Source: Candidatus Omnitrophota bacterium (lineage in GTDB: Bacteria; Omnitrophota; Gorgyraeia; Gygaellales; Profunditerraquicolaceae). Taken from it: 32,806 nucleotides of DNA. A model generated the notes under the pieces. That model was not told the origin of the DNA. It did not search any database and saw nothing but the letters and a program-made list of their open reading frames with translations. Where the stretch lies: the NCBI GenBank assembly GCA_903852325.1, contig CAINQO010000040.1, forward strand, positions 1-32,806, in the 5' to 3' direction. Positions within the stretch are counted from its first letter, which is position 1. Each line of letters starts with the position of its first letter. Both the position numbers and the translations under genes were made by a program. Shown here piece after piece: positions 24,541-31,925 of this stretch.

Positions 24541-25354
24541 AAAGATTGCTTTAAAGGATTGCGCGCAGATGAAGCAGCGCCTGCGTTCCTTGCATTTAGA
24601 AACCGTTTGCGAACAGGCAATGTGCCCGAACATCGCGGAATGTTTCCGGGAAAAAGTGGCGACCTTCCTTATCCTGGGAAAAAATTGCACCCGCAGCTGT
24701 AGTTTTTGCAATGTCCATAAAGCTGCGCCGTCAGCTGTGGATAAAACTGAACCGCAAAGGGTCGCCCAGGCGGTCGCGCTCCTGGGTTTAAAACATGCGG
24801 TCATTACCAGTGTAACCCGTGATGATCTTTCCGACGGAGGGGCGGGGATATTCGCCGATACGGTAAAAGAGATCAACCTTAAAAATCCCGGGGTCTGCGT
24901 CGAGCTGCTCATCCCGGATTTTAAGCTTTCTGTGGCAGCGTTAAAAACCGTGGTCGAGAGCCGGCCGCAGATCCTGGCGCATAATCTGGAAACAGTGCCT
25001 GCGCTTTATGCGGCCGTGCGCCAGGGAGCGGATTATGCGCGTTCCCTGGAACTCCTTTCCCTGGTAAAAAAAATGGACCCGCAGTTAAAGACTAAATCCG
25101 GGCTCATGCTGGGGCTGGGTGAAAAAACGGAGGAAGTGATCAGTGTGATGCGGGACTTGCGGGCAAAAGGATGTGACCTGCTCAGTATCGGCCAGTACCT
25201 GTCTCCCAGCCGGCAGCATTACCCGGTCAAAGAATATATCCGGCCGGAACAGTTCGCGGATTATGCGCAAGAAGCCCTCCGGTTAGGTTTCATGCATGTG
25301 CAAAGCGCTCCTTACGTGCGCAGCTCCTATATGGCGGATAAGTATTTATCTTAA
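24518..25354 (+). CDS. lipA: Lipoyl synthase LipA (radical SAM)
   Basis: A 278-residue protein. The ATG at 24518 was chosen because MKPEWLNKKI matches the usual KPxWL opening; an ATG at 24488 would add 10 residues. The auxiliary cluster motif is C31-x4-C36-x5-C42 (CEQAMCPNIAEC) and the radical SAM cluster is C57-x3-C61-x2-C64 (CTRSCSFC). Further landmarks are VTRDDLSDGGA, HNLETVPAL, KSGLMLGLGE and the C-terminal RSSY serine that ligates the auxiliary cluster. It inserts two sulfur atoms into octanoyl-H-protein. It overlaps the lipM-like gene by 23 bases. Confidence 0.96.
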   Translation: MKPEWLNKKIALKDCAQMKQRLRSLHLETVCEQAMCPNIAECFREKVATFLILGKNCTRSCSFCNVHKAAPSAVDKTEPQRVAQAVALLGLKHAVITSVTRDDLSDGGAGIFADTVKEINLKNPGVCVELLIPDFKLSVAALKTVVESRPQILAHNLETVPALYAAVRQGADYARSLELLSLVKKMDPQLKTKSGLMLGLGEKTEEVISVMRDLRAKGCDLLSIGQYLSPSRQHYPVKEYIRPEQFADYAQEALRLGFMHVQSAPYVRSSYMADKYLS

Positions 25355-25371
25355 AAAAACGAGGGACTTAA

Positions 25372-26088
25372 ATGGCAAAAGTTAATTTGGATGTGCAATT
25401 ATTGGAAGTGAGCCAAAACGCGATCGCGCTTATTTACGCGGCCTGCCGGCAATGCTATTCGGAAAAATTTGCCGGAGATTTTTTTATGGATGAGGGGGCA
25501 GATCTAAAAAAGCAGGAAGAGTTTGTCAAAAAGATCGTTGCCTCCGGCCACCAGAGCCCCTTAGAGCATGTAAAATTCAGCTTTGCCATCCAGGGGGTTT
25601 CCCGGGCGCTGACCCACCAGTTGGTACGCCACCGCCTGGCTTCTTATTCCCAGCAAAGCCAGCGTTACGTTAAAGAAAAAGATTTTGATTATATTATCCC
25701 TCCGTCGATAGAGGGGAATCCGGAAGCAAAAAAAGAATTTGAAAGCTTGATGGCCGCTATCCAGCAAAGTTACACTAAATTATCGCAATACCTGGGCCAG
25801 GATAACTTGAGCGGTGAAACCGCTAATCAGGACGCGCGTTTTGCCCTGCCGCAGGCGGCGGAAACTAAGATTGTCGTGACGATGAACTGCCGGGAGTTAC
25901 TGCATTTTTTCGCGCACCGCTGCTGCGCCCGCGCGCAATGGGAGATCCGCGCGCTTGCCGACAGGATGTTATCCATCTGCCTTGAGAAGCTGCCGGCAGT
26001 TTTTGCGGAAGCCGGAGCCAAATGCGAGGCTCTGGGTTATTGTCCGGAAGGGGAGAAATTCTGCTGCGGAAAATATCCGCCTAAATAA
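25372..26088 (+). CDS. thyX: FAD-dependent thymidylate synthase ThyX
   Basis: A 238-residue protein with the ThyX signature RHR-x7-S at R86-H87-R88 and S96 (RHRLASYSQQSQRY). Also seen are SPLEHVKFSFAIQGVSR before it and FFAHRCCARAQWEIR near residue 180. ThyX makes dTMP from dUMP using methylene-THF as carbon donor and FAD/NADPH as reductant, and frees THF directly. Its place 17 bases after lipA, at the end of a glycine-cleavage set that makes methylene-THF, is a sensible pairing. An in-frame ATG at 25372 with GAGGG a little upstream gives the start. Confidence 0.95.
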   Translation: MAKVNLDVQLLEVSQNAIALIYAACRQCYSEKFAGDFFMDEGADLKKQEEFVKKIVASGHQSPLEHVKFSFAIQGVSRALTHQLVRHRLASYSQQSQRYVKEKDFDYIIPPSIEGNPEAKKEFESLMAAIQQSYTKLSQYLGQDNLSGETANQDARFALPQAAETKIVVTMNCRELLHFFAHRCCARAQWEIRALADRMLSICLEKLPAVFAEAGAKCEALGYCPEGEKFCCGKYPPK

Positions 26089-26093
26089 AAGGG

Positions 26094-26900
26094 ATGAAAG
26101 CGAATAATTTTATCGAACGTTCGATCGTCGGCACCCTGGCATTCTTGCGCGAGGCGATTTTTTCCCAGGAGATTGCCCTGCAAAACGGGTTCCTGCAATC
26201 CCTGGATCCCCGGGTAAAAATTACCGGTTTTCTTCTGCTCCTTCTCAAAACCCTGATTGCCTGCGACCTGCACACGCTTTTTTTTCTGTACGGCATCTGT
26301 CTGTTGCTGGTGCTGATTTCTAAAGTCGGGCCGGGATTTTTTTTACTGCGCACCTGGGTGTTTATCCCGCTGTTCTCCCTGTGCATCGGCCTGCCGGCGC
26401 TGTTTGGCCCGGGAGACCCGCTGTGGAGCGGGTATTTCCTGGGGATAAAATTGGTGATCAGCAGCCAGGGGCTGTTTGGAGCGCTGATTTTTGTCATGCG
26501 GGTACTGACCTGTGTTTCTTTTGTCGTGCTCTTGAACATCACCACCCGGCATTTTGAACTGCTCAAGGTTTTACGCATCTTTAAAGTCCCGCAGATTTTT
26601 GTGATGACCCTGGGGATGAGCTACCGGTATATTTTTTTGTTTATCGAGATAATCCAGAATACTTATTTAGGGATCAAGAGCAGGGTGGGCAGCGTGATCT
26701 GTTACCGCCCAGGGCAGCGGTTGGTCGCCTGGAATATCGTTTCCCTCTGGAATTATTCTTTACTGCTCAATCAGGAAGTGTACAAGGCCATGCTTTCCCG
26801 GGGGTACCGGGGTGAGGACCTGGCCTGGAGTGATTTTAGGGCCCGGGGCAGGGACTTGGGATGGCTGGCTGCGGTTATTTTAATTTTATGGATAATCTGA
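26094..26900 (+). CDS. cbiQ: ECF transporter T component CbiQ (Co/Ni)
   Basis: A 268-residue membrane protein with about five to six helices. LDPRVKITGFLLLLLKT near residue 38 is the usual CbiQ opening (DPRxK). The coupling-helix motif is AMLSRGYRGED near residue 235, which matches the Ala-x-x-x-Arg-Gly signature that contacts the ATPase. It joins the S component (CbiM) to the ATPase. The cbiM gene is about 7 kb upstream, while cbiO overlaps its end by 13 bases. Confidence 0.92.
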   Translation: MKANNFIERSIVGTLAFLREAIFSQEIALQNGFLQSLDPRVKITGFLLLLLKTLIACDLHTLFFLYGICLLLVLISKVGPGFFLLRTWVFIPLFSLCIGLPALFGPGDPLWSGYFLGIKLVISSQGLFGALIFVMRVLTCVSFVVLLNITTRHFELLKVLRIFKVPQIFVMTLGMSYRYIFLFIEIIQNTYLGIKSRVGSVICYRPGQRLVAWNIVSLWNYSLLLNQEVYKAMLSRGYRGEDLAWSDFRARGRDLGWLAAVILILWII

Positions 26901-27706
26901 TTTTTGAACTCAACCAGGTGTATTTTTCATATTTGGGCCGGTATCCGGCGCTGTGCGGGGTAGATATCCGGATCAGCTCAGGAGAAAAGATCTGCATTAT
27001 CGGGGCTAACGGCGCCGGTAAATCTACCTTCCTGCAATTACTGGACGCGTTGATCTTTGCCGATAAAGGGTCGGTCTGCTTCCGCGGGAAAGAATTGAAC
27101 GAAAAAATTTTTACCGACGCCAAATTCTCCCAGGAGTTCCGCCGCCAGGTGGGTTTTATTTTCCAGAATTCCGAGGTGCAGTTATTCTGCCCGACAGTGA
27201 AAGAGGACATTGTTTTCGGCCCGCTGAACCTGGGTTTTGAAAAGGGGCTGATCCAAAAACGCCTGGAGATGCTGATTGCCGCTTTAAATATCGAGGATTT
27301 GCTTGAGCGTTCCCCGCACCAGTTAAGCATCGGGGAGAAACGCAAGGTCGCCATCGCCTCCACTTTGATTATCGATCCGCAGGTGCTCATTTTAGATGAG
27401 CCTACCGCGGGGCTTGATCCTCTGGTCACCCGCAACATCATCGACCTGCTTATCCAAGCCAATGCGGAAGGCAAAACGATCATTACCGCTACCCATGACC
27501 TGCATATTGTCGAGGAGATTGCGGATACGGTTTATGTTTTCGGCCGCCAGAAAAAGATCGTTAAGTCCGGCCCGGCGGAAACCATTTTAACCGATACCCA
27601 GCTGCTTCAGGAGAATAACCTGGTGCACATCCACCGCCATAAACATAAAGACAAGGTCCATATCCACCCGCACCTGCATTTAGATCACCATGGGGAGGAT
27701 GCTTAA
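26888..27706 (+). CDS. cbiO: ECF transporter ATPase CbiO with His-rich tail
   Basis: A 272-residue protein. The ATG at 26888 was chosen because MDNLIFELNQVYFSY is a normal ATPase start; an ATG at 26861 would add nine residues. Motifs are Walker A GANGAGKST (39-47), Q-loop FIFQNSEVQLF, signature LSIGEKRKVAIAS, Walker B VLILDEPTAGLDP and the switch His in TATHDLH. The last 26 residues alternate His with other residues (HIHRHKHKDKVHIHPHLHLD), a likely metal-binding tail that fits Co or Ni transport. The stop overlaps the cupin start (TAATG). Confidence 0.93.
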   Translation: MDNLIFELNQVYFSYLGRYPALCGVDIRISSGEKICIIGANGAGKSTFLQLLDALIFADKGSVCFRGKELNEKIFTDAKFSQEFRRQVGFIFQNSEVQLFCPTVKEDIVFGPLNLGFEKGLIQKRLEMLIAALNIEDLLERSPHQLSIGEKRKVAIASTLIIDPQVLILDEPTAGLDPLVTRNIIDLLIQANAEGKTIITATHDLHIVEEIADTVYVFGRQKKIVKSGPAETILTDTQLLQENNLVHIHRHKHKDKVHIHPHLHLDHHGEDA

Positions 27707-28053
27707 TGCCGGAAGCTAAAATAAAAAAGGAAAAAGTTTTTTTCATTTATCCTGAAGGGAAGCAAAGATTCCTGCGCCTTTTCGGGGATTCCCAAAAAAC
27801 AAGCGGATTGCGCAGCGGTTATGTGGTTTTGAAGCCGGGTGAGTCTATCGGAGAGCATAATACCGGGCCCAGCGAAGAGGTTATTTACGTCGCCGCAGGA
27901 AGCGGCCTGGTAACTTACGGTAAAAGAGGAAGGGTGAAGATAGGGAAAAACGTCTTTATCTATATTCCGCCGCAAACCCGGCATAACGTTACCGGCACCG
28001 GCAAAAGCCGGTTAAAATATATCTATACCGCTTCCCGGGTTTCTGGGGTATAA
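27706..28053 (+). CDS. Small single-domain cupin protein
   Basis: A 115-residue protein with both cupin motifs: GESIGEHNTGPSEEVIYVAAG (motif 1; read as GESIGEHN then SEEVIYVAAG) and FIYIPPQTRHNVTGTG (motif 2), which supply His and Glu metal ligands. It starts in the stop of cbiO (TAATG), so it is translated with the Co/Ni transporter. A role in metal handling is possible, but it could equally be a sensor or an isomerase-like enzyme. The substrate is unknown. Confidence 0.85.
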   Translation: MPEAKIKKEKVFFIYPEGKQRFLRLFGDSQKTSGLRSGYVVLKPGESIGEHNTGPSEEVIYVAAGSGLVTYGKRGRVKIGKNVFIYIPPQTRHNVTGTGKSRLKYIYTASRVSGV

Positions 28054-28085
28054 TATAAAGGAATGTTCAGGTGAAGGAGGGGCGG

Positions 28086-28475
28086 ATGGACAAAATAAAG
28101 GTCCTGATCGTTGATGATGAACCGGATTTATTGGTTCTGCTGAATGAATCCATCATTGAGTGGGGGTATCTGCCGGTTTTAGCGCGCTGCGGTAAGGAAG
28201 CTTTGGATAAGATAAAACAGGATCCTCCGGATATCGTCATCCTGGACTGCATGATGCCGGATATGAACGGGATCGAGGTTTTAACGCAAATAAGGACATT
28301 CGATAAAGAGCTGCCCGTAGTGATGTTTACCGCTTACCCGGATATTCAGAATATTAAAGGCGCTCAGGAATTAGGGGTAAGTTCATTCGTGCCTAAACAG
28401 AATGACGATGCTCTGAAGGGCTCCTTAAGGGTCGCCCTGGGCATCGCCCAGAAGAAAATAAAAAACAGGGAGTAA
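28086..28475 (+). CDS. Receiver-only response regulator (CheY-like)
   Basis: A 129-residue receiver domain with no output domain. Key residues are D10/D11 (IVDDEPD), phospho-acceptor D54 (ILDCMMPDMNG), T82 (FTAYP) and K104 (VPKQ). The ATG at 28086 has a very strong GGAGG in front (28076-28080); a GTG at 28071 is also in frame but would bury that site. It lies between the cupin and the pilin genes. A role in pilus control or motility is an inference from position only. No histidine kinase is in the window. Confidence 0.9.
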   Translation: MDKIKVLIVDDEPDLLVLLNESIIEWGYLPVLARCGKEALDKIKQDPPDIVILDCMMPDMNGIEVLTQIRTFDKELPVVMFTAYPDIQNIKGAQELGVSSFVPKQNDDALKGSLRVALGIAQKKIKNRE

Positions 28476-28534
28476 ACCCGCAAAAAGAGATCTCCTTCAC
28501 TAAAAATACAGAGCACCCGCCTTTTCTTTTCTTC

Positions 28535-28563
28535 TTGACAATGCTAACCTAAAGTGTTACAAT
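28535..28563 (+). promoter_or_regulatory. Strong sigma70-type promoter of the major pilin
   Basis: Perfect TTGACA (28535-28540), a 17-base spacer and TACAAT (28558-28563). Transcription should start near 28570, giving a leader of about 140 bases to the pilin ATG. It is the best promoter match in the window and fits a high-level structural protein. Confidence 0.75.
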
Positions 28564-28595
28564 TGTTATGGATACATAGGGGATCTTTTGGTGTT

Positions 28596-28659
28596 AGCTA
28601 ACAAGTTGGCTTCTTATTTTATTAGTCATACTTATTGGATACCGAGATAAGAGTTAGCT
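28596..28659 (+). other. Possible long-range stem in the pilin leader
   Basis: AGCTAAC (28596-28602) can pair with GTTAGCT (28653-28659), closing a 50-base A/T-rich loop in the leader between the promoter and the pilin ribosome site (GGGAAGGGGG, 28691-28700). The upstream arm is also part of the self-complementary GTTAGCTAAC (28593-28602), so two foldings compete. It may influence mRNA stability. It does not match any riboswitch I know. Confidence 0.35.
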
Positions 28660-28709
28660 TTTAGTGGACGGCAAAAGAAAATCTTACCCTGGGAAGGGGG
28701 TTATTCGTA

Positions 28710-29126
28710 ATGAATAGAAAAGGTTTTACGCTCGTCGAAATCATGATCGTCGTAGCCATTATCGCTCTTTTGGCCGCCATTGCCATACCGAACCTGTTAA
28801 GCGCCAAGAGAACGGCTAATACCGCAGCAGCCAAAGCCAACATTCGCGCTTTGTCCACGGCAGCAGAAGTTTTTGCTACCGGGCACAATGGCGCTTATCC
28901 GGTTGGGGCTGCCGCAATCGCACCGTATATTGCTCCAGCAACGGTTTTGTGTGCCAGTTCAGCAGCTGCTCCTGTCCAGGGATATGTTTATGATTGCTCT
29001 GGATTGCTTGCTACCGGGTATACTTTGACCGCTACTCCAGCAAGTGCGACAGCCGGGGATACGACATTCTCTGTAACTACCGGTGGGGTAATTACAGAGA
29101 CGCCTTATGCTGCTCCCGCGCCGTAA
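28710..29126 (+). CDS. Type IV pilin / GspG-like major pilin
   Basis: A 138-residue prepilin with a canonical class III signal: MNRKG then FTLVEIMIVVAIIALLAAIA, cleavage after G5, with E10 as mature Glu5. The hydrophobic helix runs to about residue 27. The C-terminal domain has two cysteines (C81, C96), which may form the loop typical of pilins, and an Ala/Thr-rich end with the TTGGVI motif. Ribosome site GGGAAGGGGG is at 28691-28700. Its own promoter and terminator frame it, so it is probably expressed as a single gene at high level and builds the main pilus or pseudopilus fibre. Confidence 0.93.
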   Translation: MNRKGFTLVEIMIVVAIIALLAAIAIPNLLSAKRTANTAAAKANIRALSTAAEVFATGHNGAYPVGAAAIAPYIAPATVLCASSAAAPVQGYVYDCSGLLATGYTLTATPASATAGDTTFSVTTGGVITETPYAAPAP

Positions 29127-29154
29127 TTAGGGGCAGGTTTTAAGGTATCAGGAT

Positions 29155-29190
29155 GGGGAAGAAAAGAAATTTTCTTCCCCATTTTTTTTA
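29155..29190 (+). terminator. Rho-independent terminator after the major pilin
   Basis: An 11-base perfect stem (GGGGAAGAAAA 29155-29165 with TTTTCTTCCCC 29170-29180), tetraloop gaaa, then A and a run of eight T (29182-29189). It is a textbook terminator that isolates the pilin transcript from the downstream pilin-like genes. Confidence 0.9.
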
Positions 29191-29328
29191 TTGTTTTTTA
29201 AGAGTTATCCCGGAGTTTAGCAGCAAAAACTCCATCCGCCCTAATCACTTGCCGGGCAAGGGCTTATCTTTTCAAATTATAATAAAAAATGATTGCCAAT
29301 CCTTAGCTTTGTGCTAAGATAAATAAAA

Positions 29329-29775
29329 ATGAAAAGAAAGAAATCCGCCTTCACTTTGATCGAAATAATGATCGTAGTGTTTATCGTTTCGCTGTTATTG
29401 TCGATCGTGGCTTTGGAGGGGATAAAGCTGAGAAAGATGGCCAACGAAATGAATACCCAGGCAAACCTTAAGGCCATCGCGACGAGTTTTGAAATATACG
29501 CTTCCGCGCATACCGGGGTATATGCCCCGGCCGATGAAGATAATATGGAGTTCCTGGTCAAAGGCAAATATGCTACGGAGGATTTTATCACCGCCGGCCC
29601 GGTAGGGAATTACCGTTTTCAGCTGGGCGCCATAACCCCGGACGGATATGATGTCCGGGCGATCGCGGTTAATCCGGTGCTGGCGGACCACAACTACCAG
29701 ATTGTCACCGGGGCAAAGCTGCTGCGCAGCGATACTTCCTCATCCGGAGATACGGATTTTAAGAATTTTAATTAA
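29329..29775 (+). CDS. Prepilin-like protein with Ala at -1
   Basis: A 148-residue prepilin. The N-terminus is MKRKKSA then FTLIEIMIVVFIVSLLLSIVAL, so the residue before the cut is Ala (A7) instead of the near-universal Gly, while mature Glu5 (E12) is kept. The C-terminal domain (TGPVGNYRFQLGAITPDGYDV style, about residues 85-130) resembles the other pilins in the window only loosely. No clear ribosome site precedes the ATG; a small hairpin (29302-29307 with 29313-29318) stands just upstream. It is probably a minor pilin or pseudopilin. Confidence 0.85.
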   Translation: MKRKKSAFTLIEIMIVVFIVSLLLSIVALEGIKLRKMANEMNTQANLKAIATSFEIYASAHTGVYAPADEDNMEFLVKGKYATEDFITAGPVGNYRFQLGAITPDGYDVRAIAVNPVLADHNYQIVTGAKLLRSDTSSSGDTDFKNFN

Positions 29776-29784
29776 AGCTAAAAC

Positions 29785-30198
29785 ATGGTCAATCGTAAAG
29801 CCAGAAGTTTTGTGACTATTATGGTCGTGGTGGCGCTGAGCGCGTTATTATTACGCATGGTGGTCCACCGGATAGTCATTTATAATATCGTGCAGAACCA
29901 GTCCTTGGCGCAGGTCAATCTTAAGCTTTTCTCCACCGCCATGGAAAATTACGCCAAAGACAACAAGAATGTTTACCCGACCAACATCGACCTGTTGACC
30001 AAAAGTGACCCGCCGTACCTGGAGCGGGATTACCTGGCGGCCAACGCCGTGCGCGGTTATGAGTATGACTGTCAGCGCCTGGATGCTACCGGTTATAACT
30101 GCACCGCTTCTCCGGTCAATTGCCAGCTTACCGGTAAGACCGTATATGCGGTTTCTACGGGCGGGTTGATCATGGCCCAGAGTTGCGAGAAAGATTAG
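29785..30198 (+). CDS. Degenerate pilin-like protein lacking Glu5
   Basis: A 137-residue protein. Its start (MVNRKARS then FVTIMVVVALSALLL) has Ser in place of the -1 Gly and Met in place of Glu5. The C-terminal domain closely matches the major pilin: GYEYDCQRLDATGYNCTASP and VYAVSTGGLI against GYVYDCSGLLATGYTLTATP and FSVTTGGVI, with extra cysteines. It therefore seems a paralogue of the major pilin that no longer has normal processing and assembly residues. It may be a tip or minor pseudopilin, as GspK-like proteins also lack Glu5. It ends 14 bases before the pilM start. Confidence 0.82.
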   Translation: MVNRKARSFVTIMVVVALSALLLRMVVHRIVIYNIVQNQSLAQVNLKLFSTAMENYAKDNKNVYPTNIDLLTKSDPPYLERDYLAANAVRGYEYDCQRLDATGYNCTASPVNCQLTGKTVYAVSTGGLIMAQSCEKD

Positions 30199-30212
30199 GG
30201 GAAGAGGATTTA

Positions 30213-31301
30213 ATGAAAAATATTTTTGCTAAAATGCGGCCCCGCTCCAAAGAACGGTTCAGTTTCGGCCTGGATATCGGCACCCAGGCGGTCAAGTGCG
30301 TAAAGTTAAAATTCACCGGCAGCGCCGTGGAATTGGCGGGTTTTGAAATGCAGGAGAGCCAGCTTGACCCGACGGAGCTGTTAAGAAAAATAAAACACGA
30401 CCAGGGGGCGGACCTGGTGAATATTTCTTTCTGCGGGGTGGCGACCGTTATCCGTTACGTTAATTTCGTGCGCATGAATAAGAATGAATTAAAAGGGGCG
30501 CTTAAATTCGAGGCGCAGAAACACATTCCTTTTTCGGTCAACGAAGTTAACCTGGACGCCGAGATCCTCAGGGATGACCTGCCGGAGAACAAGATGCTGG
30601 TTTTGATCGCGGCGATAAAAAAGGAAGCCGTCCTGCAAAGGATCAAGCTCCTGGAAAATGCCGGGTTAAGGCCCAATCTCATCGATATCGACTCCCTGGC
30701 TTTAGTCAACGCTTTCAGTTTTAATTATTCCAAGAGCGAATCCGGGGAGAATAAGCCCGAGGCCAACGGCCAGCCGGCGGGGCAGAACCAGAATCCGGAA
30801 GCCGGCGCGGCCCAGAACCATAAAACGACCTGTCTTTTGAATATCGGCTCGACGATCACCAACGTAAATATCCTGGATAACGGCCTGGTGCGTTTAAGCC
30901 GGGACATTCATTCCGGAGGGGGGAACTTTACCAAGAAACTGATGGATACCTTCGAGCTTGATTTTAAGGCGGCGGAGGAGTTAAAGGTCAATCCTCCCGC
31001 AGACAAAGCCGACAAAATTAAGTCTTCCGTGGAAAGCGTCCTGGCGAACCTGGCTTCGGAAATCCGCACTTCCTTCGACTATTATGAAAGCCAGAATACC
31101 GCCAGCGTATCGAAAATATTTTTGAGCGGGGGCGCCTGTAAAATAAACGGCTTAAAAGAAATGCTGGGCGCTTTTTTAGGGATCCCGGTAGAAACCTGGG
31201 ACCCCTTTAAGCAAATCGTCATCCCTGAGTCCGTCGACCGGCAGAAATTGGATAAATCCAGGGAGCAGTTTAATGTCGCGGTGGGGTTAGCGCTGCGCTA
31301 A
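30213..31301 (+). CDS. pilM: Type IV pilus assembly ATPase-fold protein PilM
   Basis: A 362-residue actin-like protein. The ATG at 30213 was chosen (good GGGGAAGAGG before it; MKNIFAKMRPRSKERFSFGL is a normal start); an ATG at 30183 would overlap the pilin-like gene. Landmarks are FGLDIGTQAVKCVKLK (18-33), EAQKHIPFSVNEVNLD, the LNIGSTITNVNIL segment and KIFLSGGACKINGL near residue 303. Residues about 175-204 are a low-complexity Gly/Asn/Gln/Pro-rich insert. PilM sits on the inner side of the membrane and binds the N-terminus of PilN. pilN follows after 3 bases. Confidence 0.93.
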   Translation: MKNIFAKMRPRSKERFSFGLDIGTQAVKCVKLKFTGSAVELAGFEMQESQLDPTELLRKIKHDQGADLVNISFCGVATVIRYVNFVRMNKNELKGALKFEAQKHIPFSVNEVNLDAEILRDDLPENKMLVLIAAIKKEAVLQRIKLLENAGLRPNLIDIDSLALVNAFSFNYSKSESGENKPEANGQPAGQNQNPEAGAAQNHKTTCLLNIGSTITNVNILDNGLVRLSRDIHSGGGNFTKKLMDTFELDFKAAEELKVNPPADKADKIKSSVESVLANLASEIRTSFDYYESQNTASVSKIFLSGGACKINGLKEMLGAFLGIPVETWDPFKQIVIPESVDRQKLDKSREQFNVAVGLALR

Positions 31302-31304
31302 AAG

Positions 31305-31913
31305 ATGATCGAGATAAACTTATTACCGGAAGAATTACGGGTCAAAACCAAGGGGCGCGCCCCTGAGGCGGTTCAGGTTGCCAATCCTCAGGTCTTAGCG
31401 CAGGACCAGATATTCGTTTACGCTATCGGTTTGGTTTTGGTCCTGTTTATTCTGGCGCATTTTTATTTTGTCGCGCTTTCCCTGTCCAGGAACGGCAAGC
31501 TGGCTTCTTTAAACCGCCGGTGGCAGGGGCTGGCGCAGCAAAGGAAAGCCCTGGATGAATTTAACGGGGAAGCTTCCCCGGCTGGAGGGGGGGATTCGGC
31601 GGTTGTCTCGCAGCTCTCCCGGCAGCGGGTGCTTTGGGCGCAGAAACTGAATATTTTAAGTTTGGAGCTGCCCTCCGGGGTCTGGTTTAACGATATAACC
31701 ATTAACGCCAGGAGCATTACTATCCAGGGCTCGGTTATTTCCCTGCAGAAGGAAGAGATCAGCTTGATCGATAAACTCATGGATAGCTTAAAAACCGACC
31801 CGGAGTTTTCCAAAGATTGCTCCGGTTTTGAATTAGGTAAAATCCAGAAAAGGACCGTCGGCGGATACGATATCGCCGATTTCGTATTGACCGGGAATTT
31901 AAAGCCCAGATAG
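31305..31913 (+). CDS. pilN: Type IV pilus inner-membrane protein PilN
   Basis: A 202-residue protein starting with MIEINLLPEELRVK, the conserved INLLP motif that binds PilM. One membrane helix lies at about 42-62 (IFVYAIGLVLVLFILAHFYF). A short coiled-coil (about 65-120) follows, then a ferredoxin-like periplasmic domain with VWFNDITINARSITIQGSV. It pairs with PilO and holds the inner-membrane alignment complex. Confidence 0.92.
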   Translation: MIEINLLPEELRVKTKGRAPEAVQVANPQVLAQDQIFVYAIGLVLVLFILAHFYFVALSLSRNGKLASLNRRWQGLAQQRKALDEFNGEASPAGGGDSAVVSQLSRQRVLWAQKLNILSLELPSGVWFNDITINARSITIQGSVISLQKEEISLIDKLMDSLKTDPEFSKDCSGFELGKIQKRTVGGYDIADFVLTGNLKPR

Positions 31914-31925
31914 GCAAAGGATAAA

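Noticed and set aside
29293-29320. Promoter TTGCCA / TAAGAT just before the second pilin-like gene
   Set aside because: It would start transcription almost at the ATG, and the -10 fits poorly and overlaps a small hairpin. A TATAAT at 29278-29283 has no usable -35. The evidence is too weak to list.
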